This document shows positions 12,721 through 20,300 of a DNA stretch of 20,300 nucleotides, in pieces. The position numbers and the translations under genes were made by a program. The first letter of the stretch is position 1; the number at the start of each line of letters is the position of its first letter. The stretch comes from Fidelibacterota bacterium (GTDB taxonomy: Bacteria > Fidelibacterota > Fidelibacteria > Fidelibacterales > Fidelibacteraceae): NCBI GenBank assembly GCA_029931905.1, contig JAOZRH010000023.1, positions 1 through 20,300 of the forward strand, given 5' to 3'. The notes below the pieces were generated by a model. That model was not told the origin of the DNA. It searched no databases and was given only the letters and a program-made list of their open reading frames with translations.

Positions 12721-14166
12721 ATGAAATTTTATAACACATTTTCGAGAAAAAAAGAAGATTTTATACCAATAAATAAAAACGAAGTTAAATTATATTCTTG
12801 TGGCCCTACAGTTTATAATTTTGCTCATATTGGAAATTTTAGATCTTTTATTTTTGTCGATATTCTTAAAAGATATTTACAATTTAAAAAATATGAAGTA
12901 AAACATGTGATGAATATTACAGATGTTGACGATAAAATAATAAAAAAATGTCATATTGAAAATTTATCATTAAAAGAATATACAAATAAGTATCAAGAAG
13001 CATTTTTTAACGATTTAGAAAAGCTAAATATTCAAGAAGCAGATGTTTTTCCAAAAGCAACCGATCATATTTCTGAAATGGTAGAATTAATAAAAAAACT
13101 TCTCAAAAAGGGAATTGCATATAAAACAGCAGATGGTAGTATATTTTTTAATATTAGTAAATTTCCAGAATATGGAAAATTACAAAAATTAAATGTTGAT
13201 CAGATGAAAAAGGGAGAAAGGGTAGAAACAGATGAATATAACAAAGATTCTGTTTATGATTTTGCACTTTGGAAGGGATATAAACCCGAAGATGGTGATG
13301 TGTTTTGGGAAACTGAAATAGGAAAAGGACGACCAGGTTGGCATATTGAATGTTCTGCAATGTCCGGAAAATATTTAGGTAAAACATTCGATATTCATAC
13401 AGGTGGAGTTGATTTGATATTTCCTCATCACGAAAATGAAATTGCTCAAAGTGAAGGTGCAAATGGTCAAAAATTTGTAAATTATTGGATGCATTGTGAA
13501 TATCTTGGATTAAAAGATTCTAAAATGAGTAAATCACTTGGTAATACGGTTTTCATTAAAGATTTATTAGAAAAAAACTATTCTACAAGAGCAATTCGTT
13601 TTGTTTTATTATCAGTACATTATCGTCAAAAATTAAATTTTAGTACAGAACAATTAGATATTGCAGAAAAAACATTGAAAAAATTTGATGATTTTATATA
13701 TGAATTGCAAAATGTAGAAATGACAAATATAAAAAATGAAAAGATAGTTAATTATACAAAAGAAATGTTAGAAGAATTTGAAAAAATGATGGATGATGAT
13801 TTAAATATTTCCGCATCGCTTGGAGCTGTATTTACATTTTTGAAAAAAGTTAATAAATTTAAAATAAACAATAAATTATCTAATCTTGATAAAAAAAACA
13901 TCATTAAATCATTGAAAAAAATCGATAGTGTGCTCGGTGTAATATTTGTTGAAAAAACTTTAGGAATAGATACGGTTCATATGGAAGAAAAACTTCAAAC
14001 ATTAAAAATCAGTGAAGATGAAATTGAAGAAAAAATTGAAGCAAGAAATGAAGCAAGGGAAAATAAGAATTGGGCAGAAGCAGATAGAATTCGTGACGAA
14101 TTATTAAATATGGGTATTGAACTGCTTGATAGAAAAGAAGGAACAACATTCAAATTAAAATCGTAA
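12721..14166 (+). CDS. cysS: cysteinyl-tRNA synthetase
   Basis: CysRS charges tRNA-Cys with cysteine and is essential. The 481-residue class I enzyme has the first signature as YSCGPTVYNFAHIGNFRSF, with HIGN at 36-39. The second is KMSKS at 268-272 (DSKMSKSLGN). The active-site zinc ligands are Cys27, Cys211 (WHIECSAMS), His236 and Glu240 (FPHHENE). TGGVDLIFPHHENEIAQSE (227-245) is diagnostic. The C-terminal helical domain ends in EARNEARENKNWAEADRIRD, as is usual. The ATG follows AGAAGGAA. The next gene begins 7 nt after the stop, so the two are likely co-transcribed. Confidence 0.97.
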   Translation: MKFYNTFSRKKEDFIPINKNEVKLYSCGPTVYNFAHIGNFRSFIFVDILKRYLQFKKYEVKHVMNITDVDDKIIKKCHIENLSLKEYTNKYQEAFFNDLEKLNIQEADVFPKATDHISEMVELIKKLLKKGIAYKTADGSIFFNISKFPEYGKLQKLNVDQMKKGERVETDEYNKDSVYDFALWKGYKPEDGDVFWETEIGKGRPGWHIECSAMSGKYLGKTFDIHTGGVDLIFPHHENEIAQSEGANGQKFVNYWMHCEYLGLKDSKMSKSLGNTVFIKDLLEKNYSTRAIRFVLLSVHYRQKLNFSTEQLDIAEKTLKKFDDFIYELQNVEMTNIKNEKIVNYTKEMLEEFEKMMDDDLNISASLGAVFTFLKKVNKFKINNKLSNLDKKNIIKSLKKIDSVLGVIFVEKTLGIDTVHMEEKLQTLKISEDEIEEKIEARNEARENKNWAEADRIRDELLNMGIELLDRKEGTTFKLKS

Positions 14167-14173
14167 TAAATCT

Positions 14174-17100
14174 ATGAAAAACATCAAAATAAATTTAGAA
14201 AGAATGATAAAATTGAAACAGATTGGTAAAATACTAATTATAGTATTGATATTATCACTAAATTTATTTGGACAATTTGGCAAAAATAAAGTTCAATACA
14301 AACAATTTAAATGGAAATATATTCAAAGTAATCATTTTGACATTTATTATAGTGGGGATAATAAAAATATAGCAGAATTTACTGCAACCAATGCTGAAAA
14401 ATCGTATATTTCAATAAAGGGATTGTTTAATTGGCCTTTACAGAAGAGATATTCAATTATTATTTATGATAGCCATAATGATTTTCAACAGACGAACACC
14501 ACTCAGGGTAGTTTACCAGAAGGAGTTGGTGGTTTCACAGAATTATTTAAAAATCGTGTAATTGTGCCATTTGAAGGTTCTTATGGGGATTTTAGACATA
14601 CTTTGCATCACGAGCTTGTTCATGCTGTAATGAATGATATGTATTATGGGGGATCAATTCAATCATTAGTATCTGGTCGTGTAAAATTACAAATTCCTTT
14701 ATGGATTGCAGAAGGGTCTGCTGAATTTGAATCCGTAAGGTGGGATGTCAGAAGTGATATGTTTATGAGAGATTTGGTATTGAATAATAGTATTCCTCCA
14801 ATTGAATATATTTCTGGATATTATGTTTATAAAGCGGGTCAATCTGTTTTTAAATTTATAAAAGATATTTATAGCAAAAAGAAAGTAACTGAATTTTATT
14901 ATTCATTGAAAAGAAAGGGTAATGTAAAAAGAGCAATTAAGGAAACATTTAAAGTTGAGAATAAAGAGTTTAGTAAAAAGTGGTCTAAATATTTACAAAA
15001 TGAATATTGGGCTGATATAGAAGCAACTGATGATATCGGAGAAGTTGCGGTACAATTAACGGATCATGTTAAATTAAAAACAGCTCAAAATGTAGCTCCT
15101 GCAATTTCACCATCTGGAACAAAGATTGTGTTTATGAGTGATAGAAATGGTTATGCAGATATTTTTCTTATGAATTCTCAAGATGGTGAAGATGTTAAAA
15201 AAATAGTTTCTGGTCAGAGAAAAACAAGTTTAGAGGAATTAAAATGGATTACTCCGGGTGTGTCTTGGTCACCTAATTCTAAAAAAATAATATTTGCAAC
15301 CAAGAGTGGAGAGCATGATGCATTAATAATTGTTGATGTTGAATCCAAAAAACAAGAAGTAATAGAAATTGAAAAATTAAAAGGAATTTATTCAGTAGTT
15401 TGGAATCCAAAATATAAAAATATTGTAGCTTTTAGGGGGCATAACGGATATCAAAGTGATGTTTATGTCTATGATTTAGAAAAGAAAAAACTTGCCAACC
15501 TCACAAAAGATAGGGATAGTGATAGCAATCCACAATGGAACTCGAATGGTGATAAAATAATTTATTCATCTGAAAGAAATAGAAAAGCTAATAAAACTGA
15601 ATTAAGACATCCATATCAAAAAGATTTATTTGAATTTGATTTGAGAGAAAATACAAAAAAACAATTAACTAATACCGATTATGACGAAGATTATCCATTA
15701 TATAATCCAGATGGGAATGCAATAATTTATACTTCAGACAAAAATGGTATTTGTAATATTTTTGTTAAAAAAAATGATTCAACGGCATATCCAATAACTA
15801 ATGTGACAGGTGGAATTTTTCATTTAAATATTGACAAAAATGGTAATTCATTAGTTATGTCAGCATTTAAAAATGGCGGTTGGGATATTTATAGAATGAG
15901 TTCACCTTTTTATTTGCCAAAACAGGATTTACAATTAACAAAATTTCGTAAGAATCAATTTAATAAAAATGATACTGTTGTAAATGAAGTTCACAATACA
16001 AAAGGGAAGACGCTATTATCACAAAAAACTTTTAAAGTTAACAAAGCAAAAGAAATAATTAATGACGAGCAGTATAAAAATTTTATATTTATACCTAGTA
16101 TGCAAAAGCACAATATATCACATTTTAAAACAGATTCTATTATAAGTTTAGATTCTTCAAAAATTATGACAGAGAATGGAGAATATAAATCTAATGATTA
16201 TAAGACAAAATTTTCTGTAGATTTAGTAAATAATCAATTTGCATATTCGACTTTTTACGGATTTCAGGGACAGGCAGTATTTGTATTTAGTGATATGCTT
16301 GGCGATCATAATATTTTTATTGGAACGGATTTATATATTGATTTAAAGAACAGTGATTATTCGGTATCTTATTTTTATTTAAAACATAGAATGAATTATG
16401 GTATGTCATATTTTAATCAATCTGATCAGTATTTCACATATCATTATTTCCCTGAAAATGAATATTATGATATTGTTTCCATTAGATATGCGAGTACTGG
16501 TGGTTCTTTTTATGTAGATTATCCAATAGATAAATTTCATAGAATTGAGTCAAATTCAACATATTTTAACATTTCAAAAGAAATTTTAGACAATAGAATA
16601 AATGATAAGGAATCGGTTCAAACTGCATTAACTTCACTTGCTTTTGTTAAAGATAATACGATGTTTAGTTATACTGCACCAATGGATGGAACAAGATATC
16701 GCGTTCAATTAGAATATATGCCAAAATTTGGGAAAGATTCACCAACATACAAATCGCTTACGGTTGATTATAGGAAATATTTGAAAATTAATTTTAATTA
16801 TCATTTTGCTTTTAGATTTACTGGTGGAAAATCTTGGGGTGCAACACCACAAATATTTATGTTAGGTGGAGTTAGTAATTGGCTTAATTATCGTTATAAT
16901 ACAGATGCACCAATATTTGGAAGTGGTAGTTCAAATTTTTCTGATGATTTAGAGATGTATTATTTGACTAAATATATAACACCTGTTAGAGGAGTAAGAT
17001 TTTTTGAAAAATATGGTTCAAATTATTTTTTAATGAATTTTGAATTTCGTTTTCCATTTGTTGAATATGCAAAATTTAGATTTCCATTGCCAATAAATTT

Positions 17101-17344
17101 ATGGCAGGTGAGAGGTGCAATATTTGGTGATATTGGTTCAGCTTGGGATGGTAAATTTGAACCATTTGTAAATGATAAATATTTGCCGATTGGAAATGAA
17201 TATCAAGATATGATTGCTTCTACAGGTTATGGAGTTAGAATATTTTTGGGATATTTTTTATTAAAAGTTGATACCGCTTGGGAATATGATGGAACGGGAT
17301 TTACAAAACCGAGATACTTGTTATCTATTGGTGGAGATTTTTAA
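14174..17344 (+). CDS. Predicted surface protein: gluzincin peptidase + PD40 propeller + outer-membrane barrel
   Basis: This 1056-residue protein has three regions. After a signal peptide (hydrophobic ~20-33; start at M1 or, as plausibly, M11 at 14204), residues ~45-280 look like a peptidase MA-type metallopeptidase: HHELVHAV holds HExxH (His146, Glu147, His150), and PLWIAEGSAEF supplies the third zinc ligand, Glu180. Residues ~300-575 hold PD40/TolB-like propeller repeats, for example APAISPSGTKIVFMSDRNGY (309-327), GVSWSPNSKKIIFATKSG and PLYNPDGNAIIYTSDKNG. Residues ~690-1056 are rich in alternating aromatic strands and include LGGVSNWLNYRYN, MNFEFRFPFVEYAKFRFPLP and VRGAIFGDIGSAWDG, ending in Phe, as in the Omp85/BamA-type C-terminal barrel. 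I infer an outer-membrane-anchored protease or processing factor. No function is known to me; automated annotation would likely call it a TolB-like or WD40-like protein. Confidence 0.75.
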   Translation: MKNIKINLERMIKLKQIGKILIIVLILSLNLFGQFGKNKVQYKQFKWKYIQSNHFDIYYSGDNKNIAEFTATNAEKSYISIKGLFNWPLQKRYSIIIYDSHNDFQQTNTTQGSLPEGVGGFTELFKNRVIVPFEGSYGDFRHTLHHELVHAVMNDMYYGGSIQSLVSGRVKLQIPLWIAEGSAEFESVRWDVRSDMFMRDLVLNNSIPPIEYISGYYVYKAGQSVFKFIKDIYSKKKVTEFYYSLKRKGNVKRAIKETFKVENKEFSKKWSKYLQNEYWADIEATDDIGEVAVQLTDHVKLKTAQNVAPAISPSGTKIVFMSDRNGYADIFLMNSQDGEDVKKIVSGQRKTSLEELKWITPGVSWSPNSKKIIFATKSGEHDALIIVDVESKKQEVIEIEKLKGIYSVVWNPKYKNIVAFRGHNGYQSDVYVYDLEKKKLANLTKDRDSDSNPQWNSNGDKIIYSSERNRKANKTELRHPYQKDLFEFDLRENTKKQLTNTDYDEDYPLYNPDGNAIIYTSDKNGICNIFVKKNDSTAYPITNVTGGIFHLNIDKNGNSLVMSAFKNGGWDIYRMSSPFYLPKQDLQLTKFRKNQFNKNDTVVNEVHNTKGKTLLSQKTFKVNKAKEIINDEQYKNFIFIPSMQKHNISHFKTDSIISLDSSKIMTENGEYKSNDYKTKFSVDLVNNQFAYSTFYGFQGQAVFVFSDMLGDHNIFIGTDLYIDLKNSDYSVSYFYLKHRMNYGMSYFNQSDQYFTYHYFPENEYYDIVSIRYASTGGSFYVDYPIDKFHRIESNSTYFNISKEILDNRINDKESVQTALTSLAFVKDNTMFSYTAPMDGTRYRVQLEYMPKFGKDSPTYKSLTVDYRKYLKINFNYHFAFRFTGGKSWGATPQIFMLGGVSNWLNYRYNTDAPIFGSGSSNFSDDLEMYYLTKYITPVRGVRFFEKYGSNYFLMNFEFRFPFVEYAKFRFPLPINLWQVRGAIFGDIGSAWDGKFEPFVNDKYLPIGNEYQDMIASTGYGVRIFLGYFLLKVDTAWEYDGTGFTKPRYLLSIGGDF

Positions 17345-17355
17345 TATTAAATTAT

Positions 17356-17386
17356 TTGAAACAAATTGAATCTGTTAATATATAAT
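17356..17386 (+). promoter_or_regulatory. Candidate promoter before lepB
   Basis: TTGAAA (17356-17361) is followed after 17 bp by TATATA (17379-17384), or after 19 bp by a perfect TATAAT (17381-17386). The implied 5' leader is short (~16 nt) but includes the AAAAAGGAAA ribosome site. It is tentative because such matches are frequent in this base composition. Confidence 0.35.
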
Positions 17387-17407
17387 TGATAAAAAGGAAA
17401 AAATAAA

Positions 17408-18331
17408 ATGAAATTTGGGAAAGATGAAATGATTCAAAAGACTAAGAAATATGTTAAAAACATTTTTAAAAAGAAAGAAGCACCAAAATTTAGATCAAGA
17501 AAGGAAAAAATAATTTATGAAATTAAATCATGGATATATGTTTTAATTGCTGTCTATTTTATTCGTTCAGGAATCGTTTGCGCATATCAAATTCCTACAG
17601 GTTCAATGAAAAATACAATTAAAATTGGTGATTTTATACTTGGCAATCAATTTGCATATGGAATTAGGACACCAGATTGGTTTGGTATTCCATTTACAAG
17701 AAAAGGTTTTTTTATTCCACATATTACTATTCCAACATTTAATAAACCAAATACTGGAGATATTGTGATTTTTCAGTATCCACTTGATCCTTGGACAAAT
17801 TATGTGAAAAGATGTATTGCTGAACCAGGAGATTCATTAGAAATAATTGATAAAAAAGTTTATATAAATGATGAAGTATTTGAAGATCCTGATAAATCAA
17901 TTGTGAATTACGATAATATTTTATCAAAAGATTACCAAGAAAGGAATATTTTTCCAGCTGGGAATGGAAATAAAGATCAATTTCATAAAATATATATTCC
18001 CAAAAAAGGCGATACTTTATATGTAGATGAAACAAATATTCAAATTATTTTGTATGTTGCTTTTATGGATGGTAATAAATTGGATTACGGTATGGGAACA
18101 ATTTATTCTGGTGGTAAGGCAATTAAAAAATATATTGTGGAACAAGATTATTATTTTATGATGGGTGATAATCGTGATAATAGTGCTGATAGTCGTTATT
18201 GGGGATTTGTTCCACAAAAATATATATTAGGAACTCCATTGATTCGATATTTATCTTGGAATAAAGATGTTTCGTGGAATGAATTTTATAAGAAAATTCG
18301 TTGGAGTCAAATTTTTAGACCAATGAGATAA
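17408..18331 (+). CDS. lepB: signal peptidase I
   Basis: LepB removes signal peptides from exported proteins at the periplasmic face of the inner membrane. After a basic cytoplasmic N-terminus (1-40), one membrane segment is seen at ~41-58 (SWIYVLIAVYFIRSGIVC). The catalytic Ser66 lies in QIPTGSMKNTIKIGDFIL and the general base Lys134 in YVKRCIAEPGDSLEI. The C-terminal box MMGDNRDNSADSRYWGFVP is intact. At 307 residues it is close to E. coli LepB (324). Between the serine and lysine boxes there is an insertion (~85-118) rich in Phe, Pro and Ile, as in many Bacteroidetes-type enzymes. AAAAAGGAAA precedes the ATG, and a perfect hairpin closes the gene. Confidence 0.96.
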   Translation: MKFGKDEMIQKTKKYVKNIFKKKEAPKFRSRKEKIIYEIKSWIYVLIAVYFIRSGIVCAYQIPTGSMKNTIKIGDFILGNQFAYGIRTPDWFGIPFTRKGFFIPHITIPTFNKPNTGDIVIFQYPLDPWTNYVKRCIAEPGDSLEIIDKKVYINDEVFEDPDKSIVNYDNILSKDYQERNIFPAGNGNKDQFHKIYIPKKGDTLYVDETNIQIILYVAFMDGNKLDYGMGTIYSGGKAIKKYIVEQDYYFMMGDNRDNSADSRYWGFVPQKYILGTPLIRYLSWNKDVSWNEFYKKIRWSQIFRPMR

Positions 18332-18360
18332 ATTAATATAAAAATTGAGAATAATAAATA

Positions 18361-18388
18361 AACAAGGGAGTTAAACTCCCTTGTTGTC
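18361..18388. terminator. Perfect hairpin between lepB and the tRNA (possibly bidirectional)
   Basis: AACAAGGGAG (18361-18370) and CTCCCTTGTT (18376-18385) form a 10-bp perfect stem with a 5-nt loop. On the - strand it is followed by TATTTATTATT, on the + strand by GTCTATATATAAG, so neither T-run is strong. It probably ends lepB transcription and may also stop read-through from the convergent tRNA gene. Confidence 0.7.
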
Positions 18389-18422
18389 TATATATAAGTA
18401 ATTTTTCTAATATTAAAAAAAG

Positions 18423-18514
18423 CGGAGAGGCCGGGATTCGAACCCGGGGTACAGGCTTAAACCCGTACAATTGCTTAGCAGGCAACCGCCTTCAGCCGAC
18501 TCGGCCACCTCTCC
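18423..18514 (-). tRNA. tRNA-Ser (anticodon GCT)
   Basis: On the - strand the gene reads GGAGAGGTGGCCGAGTCGGC at its 5' end and CCTCTCC plus discriminator G at its 3' end. The 7-bp acceptor stem is perfect. The anticodon loop is CTGCTAA with anticodon GCT (serine AGC/AGT codons). A long variable arm (GTACGGG...GCCTGTAC) marks it as a class II tRNA. The T arm CCGGGTTCGAATCCCGG is standard. CCA is not encoded; a T6 run follows directly. It is the only - strand gene in the window. Confidence 0.97.
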
Positions 18515-18538
18515 AATCATTTTTTCAACAAACGCCTA

Positions 18539-18567
18539 AATATATAATTCTTATTTATAAAATACAA
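18539..18567 (-). promoter_or_regulatory. Candidate promoter of tRNA-Ser
   Basis: On the - strand, TTGTAT (18567-18562) and TATATT (18544-18539, 5 of 6 to consensus) are separated by 17 bp. A start near 18532 would leave an 18-nt leader before the mature tRNA. The -35 match is weak, so this is tentative. Confidence 0.4.
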
Positions 18568-18608
18568 TTATTTTATTTGATAAATTATAAATTTTTATTA
18601 ACTTTTAG

Positions 18609-18614
18609 TATAAT
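18609..18614 (+). promoter_or_regulatory. Candidate -10 box of the flavin reductase-kbl unit
   Basis: An exact TATAAT lies 33 bp before the GTG start codon, but no convincing -35 box is found at the proper distance. The surrounding 18541-18630 stretch is extremely AT-rich and shows no gene. Low confidence. Confidence 0.28.
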
Positions 18615-18646
18615 TTTGAAAAAGAAATAAGTCAAGGAGTATAATT

Positions 18647-19147
18647 GTGAGAGAAAAAATAGAAACATTTTCTGAACTCGATTTGACTTTGGAACATTTG
18701 TATAATAATGGACTTTTATTATCATCTGGTAAGCAGGGAAATCCAATGACAATTGGTTGGGGAACTGTTGGAATAATTTGGCATAAACAAATTTTTACAA
18801 TAATGGTGCGACCTTCTCGTTATTCGTTTAAACTTCTCGAAGAATTGTCGGAGTTTGTAATTAATGTTCCAACACAAGAGTTAAAGAAACAAGTTGCATA
18901 TTGTGGTGTAAAATCAGGCCGTGATGTTAATAAAATTGAAAAATGTAATTTTCATCTTGAAAAATCGAATAATATTTCTGTTCCGTACATTAAAGAGTGT
19001 CCTGTTCATTATGAGTGTAAAATTGTAAATAAAAATGATATAATAAATAGCGAATTAGATAGAGATATTATTGAAAAATATTATAATGAAGGTGATTTCC
19101 ATTCTGTATATTTTGGTGAAATATTAGGTGTTTATAAGAAAAAATAG
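18647..19147 (+). CDS. Flavin reductase family protein (FMN-binding split barrel)
   Basis: The 166-residue protein fits the flavin-reductase-like domain, a split beta-barrel that binds FMN. N-terminal features are GLLLSSGKQGNPMTIGWGTV and IIWHKQIFTIMVRPSRYSFK, with the conserved MTIGWG strand and RPSRYSF cofactor region, then EFVINVP and CGVKSGRDVNKIEK. The C-terminus FHSVYFGEILGVY is the usual closing strand. Members pass electrons from NAD(P)H to FMN or act as FMN stores; the partner here is unknown. The start is GTG at 18647, preceded by AAGGAG with 7-nt spacing. kbl follows 11 nt after the stop, so they are probably co-transcribed, though no link to threonine breakdown is established. No cysteine-rich rubredoxin tail is present. 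Confidence 0.85.
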   Translation: MREKIETFSELDLTLEHLYNNGLLLSSGKQGNPMTIGWGTVGIIWHKQIFTIMVRPSRYSFKLLEELSEFVINVPTQELKKQVAYCGVKSGRDVNKIEKCNFHLEKSNNISVPYIKECPVHYECKIVNKNDIINSELDRDIIEKYYNEGDFHSVYFGEILGVYKKK

Positions 19148-19158
19148 GAGTGAATAAA

Positions 19159-20300
19159 ATGATTGGAAAAATGAAAAAAGATTTTCAAGAATTATTTGTT
19201 GATTTAAAGAAAAATGGATTATATAAAAATGAAAGGATTATCACTTCGCCTCAAGGAGCAGAAATAAGTGTTTCTACGGGTGAAAAAGTATTGAATTTTT
19301 GTTCAAATAATTATTTGGGATTAGCAAATCATCCGCAAGTAATTCAATCTGCAAAAGATATTATGGATGAATGGGGATATGGATTATCATCTGTGAGATT
19401 TATTTGTGGAACTCAAGATATTCACAGACGACTTGAAAATAAAATTTCTGAATTTCTTGGAACAGAAGATACAATATTATATGCTGCTTGTTTTGATGCT
19501 AATGGTGGAGTTTTTGAACCATTGTTAGATAAAGAATCGGCAATAATTTCTGATGAATTAAATCATGCTTCAATTATTGATGGTGTACGACTTTGTAAAG
19601 CACAAAGATTTCGTTACAAACATTCTAATATGGAAGAATTGGAAGATGCTTTACAAAAATCACAATCTGCAAAATATAGAATGATTGTTACAGATGGTGT
19701 TTTTTCGATGGATGGTGATATTGCAAAACTAAACGAAATTTGTGATCTGGCAGAAAAATATGATTCACTTGTGATGGTTGACGATTCACATGCAACTGGA
19801 TATATTGGTAAAAGTGGAAAGGGAACTTCAGAATATAACGATGTAATTGGTAGAGTTGATATTATTACAACTACTTTTGGAAAAGCACTTGGTGGAGCAT
19901 CTGGCGGTTGTACTTCTGGCAAAAAGGAAATAATAGAAATGTTGCGACAAAGATCAAGACCATATTTATTTTCTAATACATTAGCTCCTGCAGTTGTTGG
20001 TGGAACTTTGAAAGTTATGGAAATGTTGACAGAATCATCTGAATTGATTACCACAGTTAAGCAAAATGCCAAAAACTTCAGAAAACAAATGGAAGATGCG
20101 GGGTTTGATATTGTAAAGGGAAATACCGCAATTGTTCCAGTAATGCTCTATAACGAAGTAATTGCCTTAAAAATGGCCGATAAACTATTAGAAGAAGGTA
20201 TTTATGTAATTGGATTTGTTTATCCTGTTGTACCGAAAGGGAAGGCGAGAATAAGAGTTCAATTGTCTGCGGCTCACTCAAAAGAAGATGTTAATAAGGC
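19159..20300 (+). CDS. kbl: 2-amino-3-ketobutyrate CoA ligase (glycine C-acetyltransferase), 3' end missing
   Basis: Kbl cleaves 2-amino-3-ketobutyrate with CoA to glycine and acetyl-CoA in threonine breakdown. The reading frame runs from ATG at 19159 through the window edge: 380 codons of an expected ~395-400, so only about the last 15-20 residues are missing. Typical blocks are GLYKNERIITSPQGAEI, LNFCSNNYLGLANHP, SVRFICGTQDIHRRLE, ISDELNHASIIDGVRLCKAQ, TDGVFSMDGDIA, VDDSHATGY and TTFGKALGGASGG, where Lys242 is the pyridoxal-phosphate lysine. RQRSRPYLFSNTLAPA is close to family consensus and separates it from BioF and ALA synthase relatives. AGGAG overlaps the preceding stop with 8-nt spacing. 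A threonine dehydrogenase gene would be expected nearby but is not in the window. Confidence 0.95.
   Translation, partial: MIGKMKKDFQELFVDLKKNGLYKNERIITSPQGAEISVSTGEKVLNFCSNNYLGLANHPQVIQSAKDIMDEWGYGLSSVRFICGTQDIHRRLENKISEFLGTEDTILYAACFDANGGVFEPLLDKESAIISDELNHASIIDGVRLCKAQRFRYKHSNMEELEDALQKSQSAKYRMIVTDGVFSMDGDIAKLNEICDLAEKYDSLVMVDDSHATGYIGKSGKGTSEYNDVIGRVDIITTTFGKALGGASGGCTSGKKEIIEMLRQRSRPYLFSNTLAPAVVGGTLKVMEMLTESSELITTVKQNAKNFRKQMEDAGFDIVKGNTAIVPVMLYNEVIALKMADKLLEEGIYVIGFVYPVVPKGKARIRVQLSAAHSKEDVNK

Overview
The window is about 20.3 kb of very AT-rich DNA (roughly 27-30 % G+C by eye). It is densely coded, with every protein gene on the + strand and one tRNA on the - strand. It looks like a Gram-negative bacterium of the Fibrobacteres-Chlorobi-Bacteroidetes (FCB) superphylum. 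The signs are a DUF4954 protein, a TonB-dependent receptor with an N-terminal carboxypeptidase-regulatory-like domain paired with a BtuG-like surface lipoprotein, and a giant metallopeptidase/PD40/outer-membrane-barrel protein. Unlike typical Bacteroidetes, many genes have clear AGGAG-type ribosome binding sites. A phylum-level name cannot be given from sequence reading alone.

Left part (1-3250): the 3' end of an ADP-forming acyl-CoA synthetase, nagB (glucosamine-6-phosphate deaminase with all catalytic and allosteric residues), a hairpin terminator, a DUF4954 beta-helix-like protein, and a second hairpin with closely related sequence.

B12 module (3250-7150): a 0.5-kb non-coding leader holds short repeat phrases, a candidate promoter and a cobalamin riboswitch. 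After the riboswitch comes an unannotated 21-codon leader ORF with the best Shine-Dalgarno sequence of the region; its stop overlaps the start of the btuB-like receptor. The receptor in turn overlaps a btuG-like lipoprotein by ATGA. The operon is followed by a second repeat-phrase region. A composite element of about 41 nt occurs on both sides of the operon in opposite orientation.

Housekeeping stretch (7150-18390): mazG, a GNAT acetyltransferase, a free-standing homocysteine-binding methyltransferase domain, glycogen synthase, a GmhB-type HAD phosphatase whose 3' end lies in repeat sequence, D-Ala-D-Ala ligase, cysteinyl-tRNA synthetase, the 1056-residue peptidase/propeller/barrel protein and signal peptidase I, ending in a perfect hairpin. 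Tight spacing suggests several short operons. Themes are cell-envelope building (ddl, gmhB-like, lepB, barrel protein), glycogen storage, and B12-linked methyl transfer.

Right end (18390-20300): tRNA-Ser(GCT) on the - strand, a flavin-reductase-family protein, and kbl (2-amino-3-ketobutyrate CoA ligase), cut by the window edge.

The most interesting points are the riboswitch/leader-ORF/btuB/btuG arrangement, the inverted repeat phrases bracketing it, and the HExxH-PD40-barrel fusion.
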